Shown here: piece by piece, positions 45,230-55,749 of the stretch
Layout: each line of letters starts with the position of its first letter
Position numbering within the stretch: the stretch's first letter is position 1
Assembly: GCA_011037195.1 (NCBI GenBank)
Contig: JAAEAF010014513.1
Coordinates: forward strand, 57,854 to 121,853
Direction: 5' to 3'
DNA from: Triatoma infestans
Taxonomy: Eukaryota > Arthropoda > Insecta > Hemiptera > Reduviidae
Length of the DNA stretch: 64,000 nucleotides
The notes under the pieces: model-generated
The model's input: the letters and a program-made list of their open reading frames with translations, nothing else
What the model was told of the DNA's origin: nothing
The model's database searches: none
Position numbers and translations under genes: made by a program

Positions 45230-45865
45230 AAACACTCTCACAACTTTCTCTTACCGCTGTTAATACAGTTATATTACAGTAAGAGGGCGAATTTTCTTTA
45301 CACTTTATATTTTACTGAATTGTCCTTCATTACAAGTATGAGTTAAAGTTCAGGACAAGTACCAAGCTAGCCAGTTTGAAGTATGGTCACTAGACAGCGC
45401 CAACCTTCAACAAACCAAATAACTTTCAAATTTAATTCCGCGATTCCTCACTACTACCTACTAACTATTTATTTCCCAAGTTTAAAGGTAATCGATGTCG
45501 TTATTTTCGAGAAATTAAAAAAAACAACACAAAAACATATATTCTGAAAAGCGCATTTCTGTTTAACCGATTTTTTATTAAATTTGGAATTATATTAATG
45601 TATATTAATATTACACAGGTAATAGAACTATAAATTGTATTGAAATTGGATTTTAGAGAAAAGCTTAGCCTACTGTTCCCCCAGAACTCCCCAAAAAATA
45701 ATTCAAGTAAAAGTGATAGGTATTTGTAGATATCGATAGGATACGGAATTTAAACAGAAACAGTGGCGGTTTGAGAAAAACGCAAAAACTAGAAAAATAA
45801 TTCAGAGAAATTGCACTTTCGGTTGATGGATTTCATCGGAAACCTTCATGACAGCTGCGGTGGCA
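45230..45865. repeat. Dispersed repeat family A fragment
   Basis: Starts with the family terminus GAAACACTCTCACAACTTTC then TCTTACCGC (45229-45257) and continues with AAGTTTAAAGGTAATCG, AATTCAAGTAAAAGTGATAG and TTCAGAGAAATTGCACTTTC. Confidence 0.65.
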
Positions 45866-46029
45866 TAGCTCGGCAACTTAGTTCTGCTATCCAAATGACA
45901 GTTTTACTAAAGTTTTCTAGTAGCTGTGACGTCATTTGACTCGGCCCACAGCTTCCAAAACTAAATTGCCTAGCGGAATCTAGACGGAATGCCAAGTTTG
46001 ATCTTCCTACGATTTTTCTTTTTTGGGCT

Positions 46030-46295
46030 ATTTTGTTGTTTTTCCTATTTCGGATTCCATCCATCGTCGAGAGTGCGGCTATGAAGTTCGTGAAGAGAGC
46101 TGATTTCAACTATAAGTTTCTCTCTCGCAGCACCACCGATTGAAGCAATCAGTGTGGTGTGCGACAGAAACTTGAGATTCATGTCAACTCTACATATCTG
46201 AAACCAGTCAGAATCAACAAAAATAAGCATGTTACGACTCATAAAATCGCAGATGTTACCCGTCATCATTGCGAACCCAACCACATATCCAACAG
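46030..46295. mobile_element. Hammerhead-like family 2 fold-back copy, decayed
   Basis: Left arm (-, 46046-46072): CTCGACGA, T, GGATGGAATCC, GAAATA. Right arm (+): only CTGAAACCAGTCAGAATCAA near 46198 survives. Inverted text GTTTCTCTCTCGCA / GTGCGACAGAAAC sits between. The tail CGCAGATGTTACCCG-TCATCATTGCG-AACCCAACCACATAT matches other family 2 tails. Confidence 0.45.
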
Positions 46296-46484
46296 TTCTT
46301 AACAGATTTCCTTTTTCTCATAACTCTCTTCCATTCAACGAAGCCGCATTTCAGGGTGATGTAGATTTTTGTCAAAATCTTCGCTTCGAACCACATGGTG
46401 GTATGTAAACGCAAACCCCAAATACACATAACGACGAATCGCTAAAATGTTTTTTTCATTCTCAGGAATTTAAAAAGAGATGTA

Positions 46485-49400
46485 TTTTCAGTCACGTCCG
46501 TCAAGTTGGACTGGCCACCATCGAATTTTTAAATGATTTTTTGCACATCGTTAGTGCCGCGTTTGTGCCGGCGATCTGCAAAATTTCAGCGTTTGTGCCG
46601 TATAATTAGCAGAGTTATTAAAGAAAGAATGTGGCCAGCCCAACTTGACGTCAAGTTAGACTGGCCACCAATTTCTATTTGACTTTTGAAAATTCTTTTT
46701 TTACCAATCGTTAGTGCTGCGTTTGTGCCGGCTATTCACCAAATTTCATCGTTTGTGCCGTAAAATTGAAAAAGTTATTAAACAAATAAAGTGGCCAGTC
46801 CAACTTGACGTCAAGTTAGACTGGCCACAAAATTTCTATTCACTTTTTTCAACTTTTCTTTTTGCTAATCGTTAGTGCTGCGTTTGTGCCGGCGATTCAC
46901 CAAATTTCATCGTTTGTGCCTTAAAATTGACAAAGATAATAAGAAAAAAAAGTGGCCAGTACAACTTGACGTCAAGTTAGACTGGCCACAAAATTTCTAT
47001 TCACTTTTTTAAACTTTTCTCTTTGCCAATCGTTAGTGCTGCGTTTGTGCCGGCGATTCACCAAATTTCATCGTTTGTGCCATAAAATTGACAAAGATAT
47101 AAAGAAAAAAATGTGGCCAGTCCAACTTGACGTCAAGTTAGACTGGCCACAAAATTTCTATTCACTTTTTTAAACTTTTCTCTTTGCCAATCGTTAGTGC
47201 TGCGTTTGTGCCGGCGATTCACCAAATTTCATCGTTTGTGCCTTAAAATTGACAAAGATATTAAGGAAAAAAAGTGGCCAGTACAACTTGACGTCAAGTT
47301 AGACTGGCCACAAACTTTATTTTCACTTTTTTCAATTTTTCTTTTTACCAATCGTTAGTGCTACATTTGTGCCGGCGATTCACCAAATTTCAACGTTTGT
47401 GCCGTAAAATTGACAAAGATATTGACGAAAAACTGTTCGTCGTACTTGGAAACCGAAGGCCATGGCTGCGGGTAATATTTGAAAGTGTGCGCGTTCTCCA
47501 CTGACCACCAACGGCCCTTATCAGGGCCACCAACTAAAATGTACTGGCGTTCGATATCTAATCAAAATTCCGGAATTTTTTCTTCGCTAATCTTAAGTGA
47601 TTCATTTGTGCCAGCGATCCACCAAATTTCAGCGTTTGTGCTGCAAAATTGACAAAGTTATTGAGGCGTCAAGTTAGACTGGCCACAAAATTTCTATTCA
47701 CTTTTTTAAACTTTTCTCTTTGCCAATCGTTAGTGCTGCGTTTGTGCCGGCGATTCACCAAATTTCATCGTTTGTGCCATAAAATTGACAAAGATATAAA
47801 GAAAAAAAAGTGGCCAGTCCAACTTGACGTCAAGTTAGACTGGCCACCAATTTATATTCACTTTTTTAAACTTTTCTCTTTGCCAATCGTTAGTGCTGCG
47901 TTTGTGCCGGCGATTCACCAAATTTCAACGTTTGTGCCGTAAAATTGACAAAGATATTGACGAAAAACTGTTCGTCGTACTTGGAAACCAAAGGCCATGG
48001 CTGCGAGTAACATTTGAATGTGCGCGTGCTCCACTGACCGCCAACGGCCCTTATCAGGGCCAGCAACTAAAATGTACTGGCCCTCGATTTCTAATCAAAA
48101 TTCTGGAATTTTTTCTTCGCTATTCTTAAGTGATTCATTTGTGCCAGCGACCCACCAAATTTCAGCGTTTGTGCTGCAAAATTGATAACGTTATTGAGGC
48201 GTCAAGTTAGACTGGCCACCAATTTATATTTAACTTTTGAAAATTCTTTTCTTACCAATCGTTAGTGCTGCATTTGCGCCGGCGATTCACCAAATTTCAT
48301 CGTTTGTGCCGTAAAATTGACAAAGTTATTGACGAAAAACTGTTCGTCGTACTTGAAAGCCAAAGGCCATGGCTGCGAGTAACATTTGAATGTGCGCGTG
48401 CTCCACTGACCGCCAACGGCCCTTATCAGGGCCAGCAACTAAAGTGTACTGGCGTTCGATTTCTAATCAAATTTCTGAACTGGTTTATTTGTGGTCCTAC
48501 TTCTACTTTTCATCAATATCAAAAGAGCTTCTTGTGAAACATGGCTTCTGTCTGGTTTTCTCACCTTTAAATGACAGATCTTATGCAAAGGCTTGTGTAT
48601 GAGACTGTGAAGCTTGTACAATGTGTTTAATAGTTGCTGGCCCTGATAAGGGCCGTTGGCGGTCAGTGGAGCACGCGCACATTCAAATGTTACTCGCAGC
48701 CATGGCCTTTGGTTTTCAAGTACGACGAACAGTTTTTCGTCAATATCTTTGTCAATTTTACGGCACAAACGATGAAATTTGGTGAATCGCCGGCACAAAC
48801 GCAGCACTAACGATTGGCAAGAGAAAAGTTTTTTAAAAAAGAGAATGAAATTGGTGGCCAGTCTACGTGACGTCAAGTTGGCCTGGCCACTTTTTTTCTT
48901 ATATACTTTGTCACATTTATGGCACAAACGAGAAATTTGGGAATTCGCCGCACAAACGCAGCACTAACGATTGGCCTAAAAGAGGAACAGTTAAAAAAGT
49001 GAATAGAAATTTTGTGGCCAGTCTAACTTGACGCCTCAATAACTTTGTCAATTTTGCAGCACAAACGCTGAAATTTGGTGGATCGCTGGCACAAATGAAT
49101 CACTTAAGATTAGCGAAGAAAAAATTCCGGAATTTTGATTAGATATCGAGGGCCAGTACATTTTATTTGGTGGCCCTGATAAGGGCCGTTGGTGGTCAGT
49201 GGAGCACGGGCACACTTTCAAATGTTACCCGCAGCCATGGCCTTCGGTTTCCAAGTACGACGAACAGTTTTTCGTCAACATCTTTGTCAATTTTACGGCA
49301 CAAACGTTGAAATTTGGTGAATCGCCGGCACAAATGTAGCACTAACGATTGGTAAAAAGAAAAATTGAAAAAAGTGAAAATAAAGTTTGTGGCCAGTCTA

Positions 49401-50215
49401 ACTTGACGTCAAGTTGTACTGGCCACTTTTTTTTCTTAATATCTTTGTCAATTTTAAGGCACAAACGATGAAATTTGGTGAATCGCCGGCACAAACGCAG
49501 CACTAACGATTGGCAAAGAGAAAAGTTTAAAAAAGTGAATAGAAATTTTGTGGCCAGTCTAACTTGACGTCAAGTTGGACTGGCCACATTTTTTTCTTTA
49601 TATCTTTGTCAATTTTATGGCACAAACGATGAAATTTGGTGAATCGCCGGCACAAACGCAGCACTAACGATTGGCAAAGAGAAAAGTTTAAAAAAGTGAA
49701 TAGAAATTTTGTGGCCAGTCTAACTTGACGTCAAGTTGTACTGGCCACTTTTTTTTCTTATTATCTTTGTCAATTTTAAGGCACAAACGATGAAATTTGG
49801 TGAATCGCCGGCACAAACGCAGCACTAACGATTAGCAAAAAGAAAAGTTGAAAAAAGTGAATAGAAATTTTGTGGCCAGTCTAACTTGACGTCAAGTTGG
49901 ACTGGCCACTTTATTTGTTTAATAACTTTTTCAATTTTACGGCACAAACGATGAAATTTGGTGAATCGCCGGCACAAACGCAGCACTAACGATTGGTAAA
50001 AAAAGAATTTTCAAAAGTCAAATAGAAATTGGTGGCCAGTCTAACTTGACGTCAAGTTGGGCTGGCCACATTCTTTCTTTAATAACTCTGCTAATTATAC
50101 GGCACAAACGCTGAAATTTTGCAGATCGCCGGCACAAACGCGGCACTAACGATGTGCAAAAAATCATTTAAAAATTCGATGGTGGCCAGTCCAACTTGAC
50201 GGACGTTTTTCAGTC
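46485..50215. mobile_element. Foldback-like element with 161-bp tandem units in inverted arms
   Basis: The element 46494-50206 (3713 bp) starts ACGTCCGTCAAGTTGGACTG and ends with its reverse complement. TTTTCAGTC flanks it on both sides (46485-46493 and 50207-50215), a perfect 9-bp target duplication. Arms run to about 48067 and from about 48631. Each arm is a tandem array; GACGTC (or GGCGTC) centres fall at 46648, 46807, 46968, 47129, 47290, 47665, 47826 and 48198 on the left, and mirror at 50048, 49888, 49727, 49566, 49405, 49030 and 48869 on the right. Spacing is 159-161 bp, or 372-375 bp in two long variant units. No transposase frame exists, so it must be moved in trans. Long inverted arms of short tandem units with a 9-bp duplication are the hallmarks of Drosophila Foldback elements; MULE-type transposases also give 9-bp duplications. 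Confidence 0.85.
48481..48630 (-). other. Unique central segment of the Foldback-like element
   Basis: About 150 bp between the last left unit and the right arm is unrelated to the arm repeat. On - it stays open for about 50 codons (TLYKLHSLIHKPLHKICHLK and onward), and AAAG|GTGAGA inside resembles a splice donor. It may be a captured host fragment. I do not recognise the protein. Confidence 0.35.
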
Positions 50216-50880
50216 TTCTATATGGCTGGGGGGGAGGGGCGATGAAATCTGCCAAGAGCGCCAGAAACTCTTGGTGTCGGCCTGTCTAATTCTTGTGCTA
50301 GCAGGTAATGTAAGCCAAGCTAGAAAGAGGATAAGTTCAGTCTGTGTAAAATAATTTTAATTAGATGAAACGAACAGGTGATTCGGCAAGGACAGGTGAC
50401 TTTGCAAGACTATTCAGTTGTAACGCTGTCTTTGTTTACAGTAATGAATACTGTGGTAGGTACATAATTGGCCAGGGTGCCTGCCTCCAGTGGTGTATAT
50501 TGTTTAGTAACAGTAATGATGAGCTTGCTGGCTTCATAATGAGATACTGTGTGTGGTTATTGTATACGGCTTTATAGTGTAGTGGCTACACAGAGATTCG
50601 TATGGATATAGGCAGGTGGCTCATCTCCCTTGCACTCTCTCTACCCGTGGATAGAGATGGATCTTCATCCACAACAGTTTACATGAACTGTAGTGGTAGA
50701 AGACCAGCTGGCTGGCCACTGTAAGTGTTCAGATAGTGGTCACAATCATCTCTTCTATTCACTTTCTAATAGTTCACAACACACACACACCGCCTTATTT
50801 CCCTTTGTTCTTTTCAGACTACCATCTTCCATATAATACTTGTAATAAAATAGATATTCACCATTCCCTATCTCTCAATT
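50216..50880. other. Unassigned DNA right of the Foldback-like element
   Basis: A 70-codon plus frame (50365-50577) has no recognised domain. A short CA run at 50779-50790. No gene supported. Confidence 0.4.
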
Positions 50881-50883
50881 TTT

Positions 50884-51100
50884 ACTTTCTCTTACTCCTA
50901 GTAAGAAGGAAGTATTGCAATCTTTACCAGATTTTCAAAACCGAGTTTTCACCGGATACATGTTATGTATCATCCCGCTGAATACGGAAACAATATGTTT
51001 CTAGCGAATGGTCTGTGTATGTGCGTGTGTACTTTTGGTGCGCTCTACTGATTTTTGAATGAAATTCTATTAAGAAAGTGTTTCACATCAGATTTTTTGT
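50884..51100 (-). repeat. Dispersed repeat family A terminus
   Basis: TTACTTTCTCTTACTCCTAG then TAAGAAGGAAGTATTGCAATC is the hairpin-forming family A end, followed by CGAGTTTTCACCGGATACAT. A second family end (AAGTGTTTCACATCAGATTTTT) lies near 51076. Confidence 0.7.
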
Positions 51101-51715
51101 TTTGAAATTGTATATGCTATTGTAAGGCTTCTAATTCGGAGAATAGTGTTATTTTCAAACATTTAAAATGTTGTATTCATAAAACAGAGAATATAACCGA
51201 TAAAATCCTTATAATGATTATAACAAGAGAAAATTTGAAACTTTAATTTATTTTTATTTTCCCTGTACTTACAGATGACAGTACATAAAAATAAAGATTA
51301 CGATTTAATTAAACTTTTAAATATATCGATATTAGTAATACTAAGTTATATTTATTATTATTATAACATTCAAAGTTGTTTACTACAGCGACAGAACTTT
51401 ATTGCACATGACAGCGCTACTCCACCAAAATGATGAAAAGGGAATTAAACAGTGTTGCCACCTTTCAGTTAACAAATTTTAAGGTTTGAATGAAATAGAT
51501 AAAATATATTAATAATTTTAAGTACACGTTCTTAAATTAATAAAGATTTGTTTTATAATAACATCAATTTTATAATAAATAAGGGGAAAGAAAACATATA
51601 ATTTTGTTTAACTTAATGTTCTATTACATTTGTGAAGGTCATCACTGTCAACCTTTTAATGTGCAGCATTCACTTAGAGATTACCTATAAATTTTACGAC
51701 AGTAAGATATTGATC
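51101..51715. other. AT-rich unassigned DNA
   Basis: No gene or transposon end recognised. Confidence 0.5.
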
Positions 51716-51789
51716 AAACTCGGCCAACGGGAAGTGCCACTTTACTGAACGGATTTTATCACTTTTTTGCGATTTTCTCGTCAACGTAA

Positions 51790-52009
51790 ATCATTTTTGT
51801 TGTGGTGGTTAGTTCCGCAGAGCTGGAAAGCATCAGAGATATTTTCAGTGACAGCCTGCTTCTTTTTGTGGTCATCGACCGGTTTCGGGCGTTCGCCCAT
51901 CTTCAGGATGCGTTTGTCAGACAGTGTGATAACACAGACTTGCACAGAGCAAATTCAGTTTTACACACTGAAGATGGGCGACGCCCGAAATCGGTCATTT
52001 TATCATTTT
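51790..52009. mobile_element. Hammerhead element family 1, truncated copy with short target duplication
   Basis: Starts GTTGTGGTGGTTAGTTCCGC at 51799 like the 56956 copy. Left arm (-, 51877-51906): CTGAAGA, T, GGGCG-AA-CGCCC, GAAAC, CGGTC, with stem I CATC/GATG just outside. Right arm (+, 51968-51996): CTGAAGA, T, GGGC-GAC-GCCC, GAAAT, CGGTC. The right end stops shortly after the motif, losing about 50 bp present at 57148-57197. ATCATTTT flanks it (51790-51797 and 52002-52009). It sits in family A sequence. Confidence 0.7.
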
Positions 52010-52040
52010 CCACGGAAATTTTCTTCAAACTCTTTAGATC

Positions 52041-52062
52041 TGACACACACACACACACACAC
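52041..52062 (+). repeat. (CA)n microsatellite
   Basis: A run of alternating AC within family A sequence; the family's ACATACACACAC phrase probably seeded it. Confidence 0.85.
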
Positions 52063-52219
52063 ATATGTATGTCTATAACTTTTATTTGAAACTATTTTCC
52101 GAGAAATCTCGTTGTAAGGAGGTGTTGGCAAAGATGGACGCTCTTCTCTACAGTGCTGTTCTCATGGCAATTCTCTTATCTGTATAATATTAATTAGGAT
52201 AAAATGTATTTATTGCCGC

Positions 52220-53190
52220 CGGCACTTCGTGTTTGAGAAAATAGGTTGACTTTACTGAATACCTTTTTTTCAGTTTGTGCGATTCATAAATAAAGACACC
52301 ACCAAAAGGTTTCATTTAACTTGTTATATTGGGTATACGTAAACAGATATATTATTTTGTTTGGAACCTTGTCCGAAAACTGAAATAGCGGGGTTCAGTG
52401 TAGCTAGAAGGTCAAAAGTATGATTTAGATTCTTCATTCACATAACATTAAAAAAACAACATTTACCTAGTAAAAATCTGGCGTAACCCACCCACACCAC
52501 CTCTTCTCAATGCAAACTACACAGTTATGAATGACAAATTTTCTTCTCATTTTTTAATTCTTATTATTATGGCCATTTCTTATTCTGAGTGAAAGCCATC
52601 AGAATTTCAATTGAGAAAATTGCAGAAAACTGTTCAATAAAAACTCACTTCCCGGTCAACCGATTTTTTCAAACTTGGAATTTTGGCATCACATTTATTC
52701 GTAATTAATATTATTTAGATGGAGGAATTGTGAATAATAAACTAAAATAGCACTAGAGGAAACATTACCACCTTCCCTATCCGCAGAAGTTTCCCTAAAT
52801 GAGTTTTTCGGATAAAATGTTTCAAATAAATTTAGCAGCTCCTTAATATGTCTAGTTGGTATACCATGTTTCAAGAAGTTTGTTGCAGCAGTTTTCCATA
52901 ATATCGCAAAAACTAAAACACGCATTCAGTAAAATGATACGTCCGGTTGTAGAATTTTGACAGGTAACTTGCTTTCAGATCCCATTGAGATTCCCAAACA
53001 GAATGTCACTTTTGAACTTACTGCGAGTTTGAGTCGGTTTTGAGCAATACTGTCCACATACACACACACACACTCACACCATAGACCATTTTCTAGAAAC
53101 CAATTTTTTTGACTCAGCGCACCTCAAGACTGTGGAAATTTGACACGATCGCTGTTCTTCCTCTTTAGAGAGAAGAGTAAAAGAGAAAGT
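52220..53190. repeat. Dispersed repeat family A, composite
   Basis: Runs through GTCAACCGATTTTTTCAAAC, ATGGAGGAATTGTGAATAAT, AAAATGTTTCAAATAAATTT, ATTCAGTAAAATGATACGTC, CACACACACACACTCACACC and ends AGAAGAGTAAAAGAGAAAGT at 53170-53189. Decayed and non-coding. Confidence 0.65.
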
Positions 53191-53201
53191 AAACATTGCA
53201 A

Positions 53202-53390
53202 CATCTAGTATTTTATCCGTCGTAGCATGCATATTCTTTTATTGCTGACCTCTTTCGGATTTTCTCTGACAATGGATGAAAATCCGAAACCGGTCAAGAA
53301 TAAAAGAAATATGCACGCTGCTACGATGGATAAAATACCAGATATTGTCCAGCAGCATCGTGGACCCACCCACATATTCAACATTAAAAC
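53202..53390. mobile_element. Hammerhead-like family 2 fold-back copy, best preserved
   Basis: Arms of about 63-68 bp (53202-53264 and 53278-53345) are close reverse complements: TAGTATTTTATCCGTCGTAG left, CTACGATGGATAAAATACCA right. The right-arm core at 53266-53295 reads CTGACAA, T, GGAT-GAAA-ATCC, GAAAC, CGGTC; the left arm has lost stem II. The tail GATATTGTCCAGCAGCATCG then TGGACCCACCCACATATTCA recurs at 44.5 and 46.27 kb. Only about 13 bp separate the arms. Confidence 0.6.
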
Positions 53391-54319
53391 TTGCAAGTTT
53401 GAAGAAAAAAAGTCAGAATAGTCTGATTATTGTTAATATATTGTAATATTTTGCGGTAAGAGGTATCTTTTACGTCATTTATATGAATATGTTGGTAAGA
53501 AAGCCATATGACCTGAGTGCCTTGTGCATGTGTGTCCGTCCATCTGTCTGTCTGTCTGTTCGCTGTACAAACTCCTGCGTCATCAAAAACATTTTCATCA
53601 TAGTTGATTGTTGAATGATAAATTGAAAAGTAAAAATGTAAATGAAATAAAAACTGTAATATAGTGGGTATTTCCCCTTGTAGTTAATGCTGCATTTCCT
53701 TTCCCTTCACCAGCTTATTAGTGACGTTCATCCCTTCTCGAGGTCAGACTGGAGCAGGTTTCATCTAGTGTTGCAATTGTACATGGTCACACCCCTATGA
53801 TGCTAGTTATATATCAAGATTCAGAAAAAAAAGAAGCCGCGAGTGAGCATGAGCTCACTTATCTTGTCACATAGCACCTGCCCTTTGAAAGATGCTGGTC
53901 ATTTAGTTTAACAGCAGCATCTTTCAGGGTCTGCTAATGATCAACTATAATCACCCACATACATGTTCATATGTAGATTAGATATGTAGCCAGGAGGACA
54001 GTTCTGAAAGATCGTCTTTATGGCTCCATTTGAGAACACTCTATATGTGTGTGTGTGTTTGAGTGAGTGTGTGTATGGTATTCGGCAATAGTTTGCCATA
54101 TTGTTGTTCGCTAAATCAGTAAGTAACTACCTTCGCATGCCATAATCATAACACCGGATAAACTCATAAATTTTTTAAAACTAACTAGAAGATTTCCAGT
54201 AAATAAAAAGATCCGTGGAGTATTTCCCAAGAATTAGTCCACACGAGTATGGAATCAGCAGGGAAATTTAGCTTTGGAATTTGGCTTAAGAATTACATAT
54301 ACTCGGGTGGACCGCAATA
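53391..54319. other. Unassigned DNA
   Basis: Contains CTGTCTGTCTGTCTG near 53549 and a (GT)n run near 54043-54057. The phrase GATGCTG-CATTTAGTTTAACA-CAGCATC (53891-53927) is a short inverted repeat. No gene supported. Confidence 0.4.
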
Positions 54320-54412
54320 CAGTTACTTGAGTACTAGCTCCATACCAATACCGTTACTTCAGTACTAGCTCCATACCAATACCGTTACTTGAGTACTAGC
54401 TCCACACCAGAT
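54320..54412 (+). repeat. 31-bp tandem repeat, three units
   Basis: GTTACTTGAGTACTAGCTCC followed by a CATACCAATACC-type remainder occurs three times, at 54322, 54353 and 54384. No function visible. Confidence 0.85.
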
Positions 54413-54420
54413 ACTACAAA

Positions 54421-55115
54421 AAAAAAATCTGGTGTGAAATACTCACACAACTTTCTCTTACTCCAGTTCTCAAAATTATAATTGACAAATTGTATAGTTT
54501 GTATAAAAAAATTAATGAAATTCGTCGAAAACTGAAAAAACTGTTGAGTAAAAATGCACTTCCCGTTTACTAATTCTTTTGAAACTCGGAATTTCGGCCA
54601 CCTATTTATTTCTTATTAATTTAGTTTGGATGGTAGAATTGTATAATCAACTATGATAGTACTTTAGAGCAAAACATAACACCACCCTCCCTCTAAAAGT
54701 GCCCTTAATGAATTTCCCAGAGAAATGTTTTAAATAAACGTTGTAGATCTTTGTATGCTTAGTTTATATACGAAATTTCAAGAAAATCGTCGGTGCCATT
54801 TTTGAGAAAATCGCGAAAAAGTGAAAAAATCATTTAGTAAAGTGGTAAAGAAACGCACTTCCGCTGATCCGATTTTTTTCAAACTCTGAATTTCAACAAC
54901 CTATTTAATTCTAATTAACATTATTTAGATGGTAAAATTGTACTGAAATAGCACTTTAGATGAAAACCTAACTCCACCCTTCCCCTAAATGAATTTTTCC
55001 CGGACAAATGTTTGAAATAAAAGTTGTAGCTCTTTGTATGTGAAGTTGGTATACCAAGTTTAAAGAAAATCGTCCGGGCCATTTTTGAGAAAATTGCAAA
55101 CAAGTAAAAAAACCA
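54421..55115 (+). repeat. Dispersed repeat family A with two internal tandem units
   Basis: Begins AAATCTGGTGTGAAATACTC then ACACAACTTTCTCTTACTCC, the family's left terminus. Two copies of a unit follow, marked by GCACTTCCC at about 54558 and GCACTTCCG at about 54856, so the period is about 298 bp. Each unit runs CACTTCCGNT / GATTT-TTTCAAACT / TTTAGATGGTA / TTTAAATAAAAGTTGTAG / CAAGAAAATCGTC / GAGAAAATCGC. No coding frame. Confidence 0.7.
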
Positions 55116-55500
55116 ACTAGTAAAGTTTCTTGAATTTTAATTGAGAAATTTCTTTTCCTAGTCTTTTTAGTACAGGTTTAGTACCACTTGGTCTTGGTAT
55201 CACTTGGCGGTGGTTGATGTCAGTTAGTGTACAGTATACCTAGTACCTGAATGTGATTTCAACTGTAAGCCACCAGCAAGACATGTAACCGGCAGTTCCA
55301 AGTTAAACCTACCCTCACTACCCACAGAACTCCCCTCGCCTCCCAAATGCTAATAAAAGTGACAGTTTTATTTCTTGTGTGTAGTTATCATTCCAAATTT
55401 AAACTAAATCATTATTCGAGAAAACATTTTCAAAAACTAAGAAACTTTCGTGATGTTGCATTTCCTTTAAACCGTTGTCTCAGTTTTGGAATTCCAGCAG
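55116..55500. other. Unassigned DNA with family A scraps
   Basis: Weak family A words (TAATAAAAGTGACAG, TTTAAACTAAATCATTATTC). No gene. Confidence 0.4.
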
Positions 55501-55516
55501 AGCTTGTTTTAATAAT

Positions 55517-55590
55517 GTTGTGGTTGGGTCCTCTCAGTTGCAAAGCATCAGAGGTATTTTCCGTGATGACCTGCTTCCTACTTGGAAGTT
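55517..55590 (-). mobile_element. Degraded left half of hammerhead element family 1
   Basis: AATGTTGTGGTTGGGTCCTC, AGTTGCAAAGCATCAGAGGT and ATTTTCCGTGATGACCTGCT match 56956-57010 with substitutions. The hammerhead core is absent; sequence diverges after CTGCTTCC. Confidence 0.6.
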
Positions 55591-55710
55591 GATTTCTCCT
55601 TGATTGTCCTTGGCTGACTTCTTTTGTGTTACCCATTTCGGAGTTTGAGGTTACAGCTATTTTTATTTTCTCCAGTTCTGTTTGCTTTGAGGATATTTTG
55701 TGCTATCACA

Positions 55711-55749
55711 ACACACACACACACACGTACGTACGTACGTACGTACATA
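55711..55749 (+). repeat. (AC)n then (ACGT)n microsatellites
   Basis: (AC)n passes directly into a run of the self-complementary tetramer ACGT (about 5 units). Confidence 0.9.

Noticed and set aside
47649..48967. Several 60-150 codon frames on both strands within the Foldback-like element
   Set aside because: They recur in each repeat unit and are mirrored on the other strand; they are translations of the repeat.
46494..50206. Locally grown satellite array
   Set aside because: Mirror symmetry, exact inverted ends and a 9-bp flanking duplication fit a transposed unit better.
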